A DNA stretch of 17,076 bases from Acidobacteria bacterium UBA6911 (GCA_002451015.1 DKBB01000183.1:1-17076), one strand, 5' to 3'; shown: positions 6,935-14,155, counted from the stretch's first letter. The notes: generated by a model not told the origin, from the sequence alone. Made by a program: numbers and translations.

Positions 6935-7855
6935 ATGAGATTATACGGTTGGTTCGGGCTGCTGCTTTTAATAGTTTCCGAATACTGCCTGCTCCGCGAA
7001 ATAGAGCCCTTTACAACCTGGTTTTACTGCTTCGCCTGGTGGTCCTATATTTTTCTGGCGGACAACCTGCTTCTCAAGATCCGCGGGCGTTCCCTGCTGT
7101 ACGGCCGGCGTCGGGAATTTTGGGCCATGCTCCCGATTTCAATTTTCGTATGGCTGATTTTTGAAGCGTTCAATTTCAGGATACAGAACTGGGCATACAG
7201 TGTCGCTGCCATGGAGACATGGCTGCGATGGTCCGGCTATTTAATCTCCTACGCGACCGTTCTGCCCGGGATTTTTATTACTGCGGATCTGGTGGAGCTA
7301 TTCTGGAAGCCGCCATCGGCCCCCGCCGCTTCCGAGCACGCTTCCCTTCCTTCCATTGAAGCGCCGCGCAACGTTTCCCTATGGATTGCGATCGGTCTGG
7401 GTCTGACGGTCGCTCCTCTCGCCTGGCCGCAGTATTTCTTTCCGGCGGTATGGATCGGACCCATCTTTCTTTTAAACCCGGTGCTGGGAAAATTCGGAAT
7501 ACGGGGCTTGTCTTTCGATCTCCATACCGGAGATCGTAGGCGTGTGTGGAGCCTGATGCTGGCCGGACTGATCTGCGGCATCCTCTGGGAATTCTGGAAC
7601 TACTGGGCCGGATCCGGGTGGATGTATACGGTTCCCTTTTTTGGAAAGTGGAAAGTTTTTGAAATGCCGGCCCCCGGATTTCTGGGCTTTCTCCCGTTCG
7701 CGCTCGAATGCTGGATTATTTACCACCTGTTCATTGCGATTCTGCGCCGGATGTATTCGGGTATCGCCCAAACGGTATGGTGGATTGCTGTAGCCGTTTT
7801 TTCCTTTCTCGTCCTGCTGGGAATCGACGCCTATACGCTGATACAAGCGGATTAG
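6935..7855 (+). CDS. Polytopic membrane protein of unknown function
   Basis: This is a 306-residue hydrophobic, Trp-rich protein that I do not recognise. Membrane segments are visible at about residues 5-20, 28-47, 63-80, 100-122, 148-168, 172-185, 204-222, 248-270 and 278-297. A Pro/Ala/Ser-rich loop (about 125-143) separates two halves. The halves share a motif: FVWLIFEAFNFRIQNWAYS (71-89) and GILWEFWNYWAGSGWMYT (215-232), each followed by a glycine/proline-containing hydrophobic stretch. This looks like an internal duplication, with Glu and Asn inside or beside the membrane as candidate functional residues. The ATG at 6935 is the first start in frame and lacks a ribosome site, but a TATAAT lies just upstream. 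Its position between two DUF4097/toast-rack genes suggests an envelope role, which is only context. Confidence 0.75.
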   Translation: MRLYGWFGLLLLIVSEYCLLREIEPFTTWFYCFAWWSYIFLADNLLLKIRGRSLLYGRRREFWAMLPISIFVWLIFEAFNFRIQNWAYSVAAMETWLRWSGYLISYATVLPGIFITADLVELFWKPPSAPAASEHASLPSIEAPRNVSLWIAIGLGLTVAPLAWPQYFFPAVWIGPIFLLNPVLGKFGIRGLSFDLHTGDRRRVWSLMLAGLICGILWEFWNYWAGSGWMYTVPFFGKWKVFEMPAPGFLGFLPFALECWIIYHLFIAILRRMYSGIAQTVWWIAVAVFSFLVLLGIDAYTLIQAD

Positions 7856-7904
7856 TCAGAGAAGCATTGTGTTCGCCCTACATCCGAACTCCTGCCCACT
7901 TTAT

Positions 7905-7919
7905 TCAATTAATAATTGA
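7905..7919. promoter_or_regulatory. AT-rich palindrome upstream of the DUF4097-like gene
   Basis: TCAATTA and TAATTGA form a perfect 7-bp dyad around a central A, 48 nt before the downstream ATG. A possible weak -35/-10 pair (TTCGAC at 7923-7928, TATAAA at 7945-7950, 16-nt spacing) follows immediately, so the dyad could be an operator next to a promoter. It is too short to be more than suggestive. Confidence 0.3.
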
Positions 7920-7966
7920 TCCTTCGACGGCGACCGGCCGAATATATAAAGCGGGAGACATTACGT

Positions 7967-8791
7967 ATGCAACGATACCTTTTATTACTATTTTGCCTGT
8001 TTGTACCGAATCTTCTTTGTCAGGAAACGACCAGTACTGTCGCGAGCGCGCCGGACGGTTCCTACGTGGAAAAGGAAGAAAAGCAGTTCCGGTTCTATCC
8101 CGGAGGGAAGATCCTGATAGCGTCTGAGGTGCCCGGCTCCATCAGGATTATCGGCTGGAAGAAGGGTTCGGTGCAGGTGGAAGCCGAAAAGATCGTTCAT
8201 GGACTGTCGCCGGAACAGGCCAAGAAGGAAATTGAGAAGTATCCGCTCCGGGTCCGCTGGAATCAAACAAGTTCCAAAATTCAGGTTAACGGTGTCCCTG
8301 AAGATGCAGTGTCGTTAGAATACAATCTTGTCGTCTACCTCCCGGGCGACAGGACCGACATAAAAGCGACAATAAGCAGGGGCGACATATCCGCCGAGAA
8401 AGTGAACGGCTGGGTGGAACTTGCCACCGGTACGGGGGACCTTGGAGCGTCCTCGATGTCGGGATATTTTTTCGGAACCACCGAGCAGGGGAATATCCAT
8501 GTGGATATGTCCGGGAATCGCTGGAAAGGGCTGGAATTTGGAGCGAGTACCCGACTGGGTTCCATCGACCTGCAACTCCCGGAAGAATATTCCGCCGTGC
8601 TCAAGCTGGAAACCATGGACGGGGAGGTGGTTGTCGACTACCCTCCTCAAACCGTGGACGGAGAGCCCGTGCCCCTGACAGTCGGTATTCGAAAGAAGGC
8701 TCAGGCGCTGGATACTTCCGTGGGAACAGGCGGATCGCCCATAACCCTGGTTACAAATGCCGGCGATATCCGGCTTACCAAAAAAGAGTAA
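7967..8791 (+). CDS. Secreted DUF4097-like beta-solenoid protein
   Basis: This is a 274-residue exported protein. The signal peptide is MQRYLLLLFCLFVPNLLC followed by QE. The LLC site is not a good lipobox, so type I cleavage or a non-standard lipoprotein are both possible. From about residue 40 the chain is beta-rich with DUF4097 features: FYPGGKILIASEVPGSIRIIGWKKGSVQVEAEK, then LVVYLPGDRTDIKATISRGDISAEKVNGWVELATGTGDL, and a final strand set ending TNAGDIRLTKKE. This is a smaller relative of the solenoid encoded at 4197-5831. The ATG at 7967 gives a clean signal peptide; CGGGAGA lies about 10 nt upstream. It is 111 nt downstream of the membrane protein gene and is followed by a long inverted repeat. 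The role is unknown; envelope sensing or structure is inferred from the fold and neighbours. Confidence 0.8.
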   Translation: MQRYLLLLFCLFVPNLLCQETTSTVASAPDGSYVEKEEKQFRFYPGGKILIASEVPGSIRIIGWKKGSVQVEAEKIVHGLSPEQAKKEIEKYPLRVRWNQTSSKIQVNGVPEDAVSLEYNLVVYLPGDRTDIKATISRGDISAEKVNGWVELATGTGDLGASSMSGYFFGTTEQGNIHVDMSGNRWKGLEFGASTRLGSIDLQLPEEYSAVLKLETMDGEVVVDYPPQTVDGEPVPLTVGIRKKAQALDTSVGTGGSPITLVTNAGDIRLTKKE

Positions 8792-8798
8792 CTCCCTC

Positions 8799-8827
8799 AC
8801 AATTCCGGTGACCGTCACCGGAATTGT
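8799..8827. terminator. 29-nt perfect inverted repeat after the DUF4097-like gene
   Basis: ACAATTCCGGTGA and TCACCGGAATTGT form a 13-bp perfect stem around CCG, beginning 7 nt after the stop codon. Position and stability suit a transcription terminator, but there is no T tract, so a rho-assisted stop, an mRNA-end hairpin or an operator are alternatives. Confidence 0.5.
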
Positions 8828-8884
8828 CACCAAAATTACCTCCAACAAATACGGATTGGTTCCCAGGGTCCCTGTGATATAGTT

Positions 8885-9191
8885 GTGCCCTATTTTCCTG
8901 GCCCGTATTTTTCACACGGTTTCGTGTAAGCGAAGCGCAGCAGGCATGCCCGTTTATACAGACGCCGGTAGCGAAGCGGTGAAACCTAGCAGGAAATAGT
9001 GGGGAAGCCCCGGCACGATAATACCGTGCAGCGATAAATCCTGTGAGAACGGACCGAGGATAGTGGCTGAAATGAATCAAACCCCGAAAAAAATTGCCAT
9101 AATTACCGTTATACAAAACACGCTTTATTCATCTGTCGACTCGGGCCCGTCTGCTCGCCCTGCGCGGAAGCAAAACGGCAAGCCCTTTGAT
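8885..9191 (+). mobile_element. Probable 5' remnant of a group II intron (domain I to start of the ORF)
   Basis: About 190 nt of gene-free sequence is unusually rich in short stems. ACACG/CGTGT (8914-8927) has a GTTT loop. GGCATGCC, GCGAAGC and GTGAAACC motifs follow. Then a CAGGA/TCCTG stem encloses GGGG-AAG-CCCC and GCACG/CGTGC hairpins (about 8990-9043). Next is a short ORF (ATG at 9072) containing SGPSARPARKQNGKPFD, a style seen near the N-terminus of group II intron reverse transcriptases. The frame collapses directly after KPFD. A GTGCCC near 8885 could be the intron 5' end. No reverse transcriptase core and no domain V are present, so it would be a dead fragment. The call rests on remembered motif style, not a covariance search; another structured RNA is possible. 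Confidence 0.42.
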
Positions 9192-9227
9192 AAATGCGGG
9201 CTGGAGAGTGAAAGGGGATGCAAATGA
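9072..9227 (+). pseudogene. Truncated ORF, possible N-terminus of an intron-encoded reverse transcriptase
   Basis: This is a 51-codon frame starting with MNQTPKKIAIITV and including GPSARPARKQNGKPFD. It then runs through probable non-native codons to a TGA that overlaps the next gene's ATG. The KPFD segment is where group II intron proteins usually continue into their first helix; here that continuation is missing. If it is not an intron remnant, it could be a short translated leader for the downstream operon, since its stop overlaps the FAD gene start as in coupled genes. Confidence 0.35.
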
Positions 9228-10690
9228 TTGCAAAAGAGAAGCTGGCTAAAATTGTCGGAACTCGGAATGTGAGTTTTAATCCAGCGGTCCTGGATGAATA
9301 TTCCAGAGATATAAGTTTTGTAAACTCCGTAAGGCCGGTATGCGTTGTTAAACCGAAAAGTTCCGGAGAGGTGCAGAAAATTGTCAAACTGGCCAACAAG
9401 ACCGGGACCCCGCTTGTGCCCGTAAGCTCCGGTGCGCCCCATTTTCGGGGCGATACCGTTCCGGGTGCCGGTGGGGCCGTCGTCGTCGATCTCAGCCAAA
9501 TGAATAAAGTGATATTTGTGGACCGGCCGCGCAGGGTGGCCATGGTCGAGCCGGGGGTAACCTTCGGCGAACTGATACCCAAGGTGGAAAAAGAAGGGTT
9601 GAGGCTCAATATGCCGCTTCTGCCCCGCAGGTCCAAATCCGTTATCGGCAGCATGCTCGAAAGGGAGCCTGTCGTTATGCCCAAGTACCAGTGGGATATA
9701 TCCGACCCGCTTGCCTGTACCGAGGTTTTCTTCGGCACCGGCGACGAATTCAGAACCGGACAAGCGGCCGGTCCCGGCACGGTAAAGGAACAGTGGAAGG
9801 TAGGCGGAGTGCAGAAGGCGCCCTACGGCCCCGGCACGGCTTCCTGGCACCGGCTTATCCAGGGTGCGCAGGGGACCATGGGCATCGTTACGTGGGCATC
9901 CATGCGGTGCGAACTGCTCCCGAGTCTTGAAGAACCTTTCGTCGTGAATGCCTCAAGCCTCAATACCCTGCTCGAACTCACTTCCTGGCTGGTTCGCCTG
10001 AGGATTGTGAACGAATGCTTTATTCTCAACAATACGAACCTGGCCGCCATCTTCACGAAAAAATGGCCGGACGATTACCTGAAACTCAAAGAAACCCTGC
10101 CGCCATGGACCCTTTTCTACACCGTCGCCGGTTACGAGTACCTGCCGGAGGAACGGATCGACGCTTCCATCAAGGATATTTCCGAAATCACCCGGCGTCT
10201 GGGGGTGGAGGCGGTCAGGGCTGCGGGGGAAATTTCGGCAAACGAAATTTTGAAAACGGTTCAGCAACCCTCTTCAGAGCCTTATTGGAAGCTTGGCTTC
10301 AAAGGGGCCTGCCAGGACGTATTCTTTTTGACCATCCATGACAAGCTGGAATGTCAGATCAATGCGATGACCGACCAATCTGAAAAGGCCGGCTATCCCG
10401 CTTCGAGTCTGGGTGTCTATATCCAGCCCGTTGTTCAGGGTACCGGCTATCACTGCGAATTCAATCTGTTTTATGATCCTGAAAATTCAGGCGAACAGAA
10501 TCGCGTCAGGGAATTGTCCTCCCAGGCCACCAAAAACTTGATGTCCATGGGGGCGTTCTTCTCAAGACCTTATGGAGAAAGCGCCGGGATGATTCTGAAC
10601 AGGGATGCGGCTACGGTCGCCGTTTTAAACAAGCTCAAGAACATTGTTGATCCCAACAACATTATGAACCCGGGGAAGATTTGCTTTTAA
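9224..10690 (+). CDS. FAD-binding (PCMH-type) oxidoreductase subunit, GlcD-like
   Basis: This is a 488-residue FAD-linked oxidase/dehydrogenase. Seen: a PCMH-type FAD-binding domain from about residue 37 to 215 (PVCVVKPKSSGEVQKIVKLANKTGTPLVPVSSGA, then VVVDLSQMNKVIFVDRPRRVAMVEPGVTFGEL, and the QGAQGTMGIVTWASMRCE region). The C-terminal substrate domain ends in the canonical DPNNIMNPGKICF. I start at the ATG at 9224 because AAAGGGG lies 6 nt before it; the in-frame ATG at 9218 abuts that ribosome site. It is the first gene of a three-gene operon with an Fe-S subunit and a second FAD subunit. By analogy to GlcD or D-lactate dehydrogenases, it should oxidise a 2-hydroxy acid or related alcohol. 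The substrate cannot be read from the sequence. Its 5' flank is the putative intron remnant. Confidence 0.88.
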   Translation: MIAKEKLAKIVGTRNVSFNPAVLDEYSRDISFVNSVRPVCVVKPKSSGEVQKIVKLANKTGTPLVPVSSGAPHFRGDTVPGAGGAVVVDLSQMNKVIFVDRPRRVAMVEPGVTFGELIPKVEKEGLRLNMPLLPRRSKSVIGSMLEREPVVMPKYQWDISDPLACTEVFFGTGDEFRTGQAAGPGTVKEQWKVGGVQKAPYGPGTASWHRLIQGAQGTMGIVTWASMRCELLPSLEEPFVVNASSLNTLLELTSWLVRLRIVNECFILNNTNLAAIFTKKWPDDYLKLKETLPPWTLFYTVAGYEYLPEERIDASIKDISEITRRLGVEAVRAAGEISANEILKTVQQPSSEPYWKLGFKGACQDVFFLTIHDKLECQINAMTDQSEKAGYPASSLGVYIQPVVQGTGYHCEFNLFYDPENSGEQNRVRELSSQATKNLMSMGAFFSRPYGESAGMILNRDAATVAVLNKLKNIVDPNNIMNPGKICF

Positions 10691-10742
10691 AACAGAAACG
10701 GGGCGCAACGTAATCATCGAACGAATATAGGAGATAGCCAAG

Positions 10743-12008
10743 ATGGGACTGGAACAATATAAGGGCGACATGGGAATGTGCTGCCGGTGCTCATGCTGCA
10801 AATTCATCCCCTTGCAGCAGGTACAGGGGCATCCGTACTCCACCGTGTGTCCCAGCATATCGAGATTTGACTTTCATGCATATTCGGGCGGCGGGAGACT
10901 GAATATCGGGACGGCAATGCTGGACGGCAGTTTGAAATATACCGACAAGCTTCTGCATGTCGTTTACAACTGCCAGATGTGCGGGGCCTGCGGTGTTTCA
11001 TGCAATTACGCCATGGACATGGAGGTCCAGGAGCCGATCAATGAAATCCGGATCCGGTGCGTCGAGGACGGCAAAACCGATCCTGCCCTCGACAAGGTGA
11101 TCCAAAGACTCCGAAAGCAGGGTTCGATGGTTCCCGCTGCCGGGAAACGGGGAGCCTGGGCTTCCGGTCTGAAGCTGAAAAACATCGCCCGGAATAAAGT
11201 GGATGTCCTTTTTCACGTCGGGTGCCTCACGAGCTATGACAAGGGCATGCACAAGCTGGCCAGGGCCACGGCCGAGATACTCAAGAAGGCGGGCGTCGAT
11301 TTCGGCATCGCCGGCGACAACGAAACCTGCTGCGGCGGTCGCGCCTACCAGATGGGCTACGAGAAGGATTTTCTCAGACAGGCCAAAAAGAACATGGCCA
11401 TGATTAAAAAAGCCGGCGTTAAGACAGTGGTTACCGCCTGCGCCGACGGGTACCAGGCATTCAAGGTCCTTTACGACAAGTTTGGCCTGAAGAAAGACCT
11501 CGAAGTAGTGCACATCTCGGAATACATCGACACGCTGATCAAAAGCGGCCGGCTGAAATTGCGCAAAAAAGCGGGCATGGCGGTGACCTACCATGATCCC
11601 TGCCGCTTGGGCCGGATGGGGGAACCGTGGGTCCATTGGAAGGGCAAAAAGATTCCTGGAGACCGTTTCGTATTCGATCCGCCCAAGCAATACCGCCGGG
11701 GTTCGAACGGCGTCTATGAATCGCCGCGGAATGTGCTTCAAAGCATCCCGGGGCTGAAACTCACGGAAATGACCCGGATCAGGGAATACGCCTGGTGCTG
11801 CGGCGCCGGGGGCGGAGTCCGCGAATCCAATCCCGAGTTCGCTTCCTGGACCGCCCGCGAAAGAATAGATGAAGCCGCATCTACAGGAGCCGAAGCGATT
11901 GTGACGGCCTGTCCCTGGTGCGAAAAGACCTTCAACGAAGCCATCGCCGCATCCGGCAGCAGCCTGAAGGTATACGACATCGTTGAACTTGTAGCGAACG
12001 CGCTTTAG
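10743..12008 (+). CDS. Iron-sulfur protein with two CCG domains (GlcF/HdrB-like)
   Basis: This is a 421-residue electron-transfer subunit. Seen: an N-terminal Cys cluster MCCRCSCCK (C13, C14, C16, C18, C19) plus VCP (C36), an altered [4Fe-4S] motif with a long gap before the last Cys. A regular motif C77-x2-C80-x2-C83-x3-C87 (CQMCGACGVSC) follows. Two cysteine-rich CCG domains come next: C161...CCGG at 196-199, and C287...CCGAGGG at 352-358 with CPWC at 390-393. The first CCG domain ends TACADG, lacking the second Cys of the usual CxxC. CCG domains occur in HdrB, GlcF and succinate dehydrogenase SdhE-type proteins. Located between two FAD subunits, with AGGAG 9 nt before its ATG, it should carry electrons from the flavins to a quinone, thiol or other acceptor. 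No membrane helix is visible. Confidence 0.88.
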   Translation: MGLEQYKGDMGMCCRCSCCKFIPLQQVQGHPYSTVCPSISRFDFHAYSGGGRLNIGTAMLDGSLKYTDKLLHVVYNCQMCGACGVSCNYAMDMEVQEPINEIRIRCVEDGKTDPALDKVIQRLRKQGSMVPAAGKRGAWASGLKLKNIARNKVDVLFHVGCLTSYDKGMHKLARATAEILKKAGVDFGIAGDNETCCGGRAYQMGYEKDFLRQAKKNMAMIKKAGVKTVVTACADGYQAFKVLYDKFGLKKDLEVVHISEYIDTLIKSGRLKLRKKAGMAVTYHDPCRLGRMGEPWVHWKGKKIPGDRFVFDPPKQYRRGSNGVYESPRNVLQSIPGLKLTEMTRIREYAWCCGAGGGVRESNPEFASWTARERIDEAASTGAEAIVTACPWCEKTFNEAIAASGSSLKVYDIVELVANAL

Positions 12009-12025
12009 AAAAGGGGGAATGAACC

Positions 12026-13495
12026 ATGGCTTTGAACAAAGAAATTTATGCGGCCTTCGAGGGTGTGGTCGGGCCGGAGTTCATCAGCAACGATCCGGCA
12101 ATGATGCCCGCGTACCATCAGGTAAAATTCGCGGCCATAATACTTCCCAAGAATACCGCGGAGGTCCAGGCGATCGTAAAGCTGTGCAATAAACACAAGC
12201 TGGCTTTCCGGGCGGTATGTACCGGCTGGACCGGGATGTTCCCCCCGGACATTGTTTACATCGATCTGAGACGGATGGACCGGATTGTTGAAATCAACGA
12301 GAAGAACATGTACGCCGTGGTGGAGCCTTACGTCATTACGGCGCAGCTGCAGGCGGAGCTGTTTAAACGGGGCCTGCACATGAACCTCAAGGGCGCCGGG
12401 AGCAACTGCACCGCGATGCTCCGGGGACACGGACACCTGGACCAGACTACGAGCGGCGACGATCGCAACCACCTTGCCATTGAATGGGTGACGCCCGAGG
12501 GCCATATCGTTCATTCCGGAGCCGCCGGATCCGTGAATGAATGGTTCTGCGGCGACGGACCGGGGCCGTCCTTAAGAAGCATCCTGACCAGCGCCGTGCC
12601 GCCCGGAGTCACGCCGGGTGTGTTCACGAAGGCCGCCATAAAGCTCTATCACTGGCCCGGACCGTCCAGGTTCCCGATAGAGGGGACCTCGCCGAATTAC
12701 TATCTGGACGAGATACCGGCCAACTTCATGGCGCGCTACTACAGCTTCCCGTCAGTGGAGAAGATGTGGAATGCGGAGATCAAGCTCGGAGAAAACGAAA
12801 TCTGTTTCGAGCTGATGGGTTTCAATGTATCCATGGTGGCTGCGAACATCACCACGTCCAATGAAGAGGACGAAAGAGTTTTCCAGGAGATGAACAGGGA
12901 GGTCCAGGGGCCGGGTTTCTTTGTCATCATAGCCGGCAACTCGACGGCCGATTTCGAATACAAAAAGAAAGTGCTGGAGCAGATTGTCCGTGAAAATGAC
13001 GGCCAATCCCTGAAGTCCGTCGAGGATCCCAGAACGGAAGGAATTCTGTTGTGCCAGTGTATCCGGGTTTCCGCCTCGATCCGGGAAACCTTCCGCGCCG
13101 GCGGAGCGTTTAATTCCATTCCTGTCATGGGCCAGAGAGACCTGACGATCCGGTGGGCGATCGGGGCCGGCAAAGCGAAGGAACCCCTGATAGACAAGGG
13201 CCTGATCGTTCCGGACGGCGGCGCCTTCTTCGGTTGGGGCGTCGAGCAGGGCCATCTCGGTAAAACGGAAATATTCTGCAAGTTCGATCCGGCCAATCCC
13301 GTGGCGAAGGAAGCCGTGGAGAAGTGGCAGCAGGAGCAGGCGAAGAGGGCGTTTGACGAGCGCTACTTTGCCATGACCATGGGGCCGCAGGATGAAATCG
13401 GCCCCGCGCTCGCGAATTACCATTTATGGTGGAAAAAGGTCACGGAAGCCCTGGATCCGAACCACACATCCCCGGAGGCAGGCTCCCTGGTCTAA
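12026..13495 (+). CDS. Second FAD-binding (PCMH-type) oxidoreductase subunit
   Basis: This is a 489-residue flavoprotein-like subunit. Seen: a PCMH-type domain from about residue 34 (FAAIILPKNTAEVQAIVKLCNKHKLAFRAV, IDLRRMDRIVEINEKNMYAVVEPYVITAQLQAEL), with a TSGDDRNHLAIEWVTPEGHIV segment near residue 150. It is related to, but quite divergent from, the subunit encoded at 9224-10690. The C-terminus reads LDPNHTSPEAGSLV where the partner has the usual DP-x4-NPGK, so the flavin-proximal end is altered. It begins 17 nt after the Fe-S gene, with GGGGGAA before the ATG. The pairing with a GlcD-like and a GlcF-like subunit parallels GlcE, although this protein is longer than typical GlcE. It may be a second active site or a structural partner. 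Confidence 0.83.
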   Translation: MALNKEIYAAFEGVVGPEFISNDPAMMPAYHQVKFAAIILPKNTAEVQAIVKLCNKHKLAFRAVCTGWTGMFPPDIVYIDLRRMDRIVEINEKNMYAVVEPYVITAQLQAELFKRGLHMNLKGAGSNCTAMLRGHGHLDQTTSGDDRNHLAIEWVTPEGHIVHSGAAGSVNEWFCGDGPGPSLRSILTSAVPPGVTPGVFTKAAIKLYHWPGPSRFPIEGTSPNYYLDEIPANFMARYYSFPSVEKMWNAEIKLGENEICFELMGFNVSMVAANITTSNEEDERVFQEMNREVQGPGFFVIIAGNSTADFEYKKKVLEQIVRENDGQSLKSVEDPRTEGILLCQCIRVSASIRETFRAGGAFNSIPVMGQRDLTIRWAIGAGKAKEPLIDKGLIVPDGGAFFGWGVEQGHLGKTEIFCKFDPANPVAKEAVEKWQQEQAKRAFDERYFAMTMGPQDEIGPALANYHLWWKKVTEALDPNHTSPEAGSLV

Positions 13496-13505
13496 TCATC
13501 AAGAT

Positions 13506-13530
13506 AGGGGCGAAGACACTTTTCGCCCCT
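13506..13530. terminator. Terminator-like hairpin after the redox operon
   Basis: AGGGGCGAA (13506-13514) and TTCGCCCCT (13522-13530) form a perfect 9-bp stem with a 7-nt loop, 10 nt after the stop of the last FAD gene. A clear T tract is absent on either side. It also lies 20 nt beyond the stop of the minus-strand remnant at 13550, so it could have served two convergent genes. Confidence 0.6.
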
Positions 13531-13549
13531 GTGCCTCGTACGGGAGTAA

Positions 13550-13794
13550 TCAGTTTTTAAGAAGGTCGGGTGTGTCCGGGGAGAGCTGGAATTCCGCGGC
13601 GGCATCGTTGCTGGCGTCAATTATCTTAAACGGTTGGGTCCGATCGATTTTTCTGCTCAGTTGAACCAGGCCCTCCATCCTTGTTCCCTCGATCACCGGT
13701 CCGGCCTTACAGTTTTAATGTTAGCGGTCTTTCCATCGATAAAAAAACCGTTCTGTATGACTCTATACTCCGGGTTGCCGGAACGGGCGATCGA
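13550..13794 (-). pseudogene. Frameshifted 3' remnant of an unidentified gene
   Basis: Two adjacent minus-strand frames read like a single protein interrupted by a one-base shift. The first (13794-13696) gives SIARSGNPEYRVIQNGFF then IDGKTANIKTVR, but has no start codon. The second continues VIEGTRMEGLVQLSRKID then RTQPFKIIDASNDAAAEF then QLSPDTPDLLKN and stops at 13552-13550. The join lies near 13695-13710. Composition is far more protein-like than the opposite strand here. The stop is followed by the 13506-13530 hairpin. I do not recognise the family. Alternatively the second frame, from the ATG at 13678, is a real 42-residue gene, since GAGGGAACAAGG precedes that ATG. Confidence 0.38.
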
Positions 13795-13807
13795 TTATAG
13801 AACCGAA

Positions 13808-14155
13808 GTGACATACAACCGAAGCAAGCTTTTAGTTGAAATGGATACCCTGCTCGCTGAGAGGCCGCATATGCGCCTTTCCGATATCGCCGACACTCTC
13901 GGGGTCGACCGGCACACGATCGAAAATGCTATGCGCTCGCGCAGAAAAACCACCTTTCGGGAATATCGGCGCAGGAAGCTGTTGCAGGCTGCCCGGAGAT
14001 TGCTGGACCAGCCTCACCTGTCCGTAAAAGAAATAGGAATTCGGCTCGGATACGCTTCGGCGGCATCGTTTTCCCGCTTCATCTTCCAGGCGACCGGCAA
14101 GAGCCCCAGCCAGTTGAGAGAGGATGGAGGTTCCGGCGATCGCGAAGGCATTTAG
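13808..14155 (+). CDS. Stand-alone AraC-type helix-turn-helix regulator
   Basis: This is a 116-residue protein consisting almost only of an AraC/XylS DNA-binding domain. Seen: a first helix-turn-helix around MRLSDIADTLGVDRHTIENAMR and a second with LSVKEIGIRLGYASAASFSRFI then FQATGKSPSQLRE, the family signature. The linker helix REYRRRKLLQAARRLL is present. No ligand-binding domain precedes it. The start is uncertain: the frame is open back to 13550 with ATGs at 13718 and 13757, but that part looks non-coding and overlaps the minus-strand remnant. The GTG at 13808 therefore fits best; an ATG at 13841 is also possible. No start has a good ribosome site. It sits about 400 nt before the TonB-dependent receptor and may regulate it or the upstream redox operon. 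Confidence 0.75.
   Translation: MTYNRSKLLVEMDTLLAERPHMRLSDIADTLGVDRHTIENAMRSRRKTTFREYRRRKLLQAARRLLDQPHLSVKEIGIRLGYASAASFSRFIFQATGKSPSQLREDGGSGDREGI

Noticed and set aside
8990..9060. Cobalamin or other known riboswitch
   Set aside because: GGGGAAGCCCCGGCACG superficially resembles part of a cobalamin element, but the B12 box and the rest of the conserved core are absent; nor do SRP RNA, RNase P RNA, tmRNA or c-di-GMP riboswitch hallmarks appear.
9109..9850. Two overlapping minus-strand frames of 223 and 241 codons near the start of the first FAD gene
   Set aside because: They overlap each other and the FAD gene, with repetitive low-information composition; shadows of the real gene.
10998..11741. 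247-codon minus-strand frame opposite the Fe-S gene
   Set aside because: It is antisense to a gene with clear CCG and [4Fe-4S] motifs and has no ribosome site or recognisable domain.
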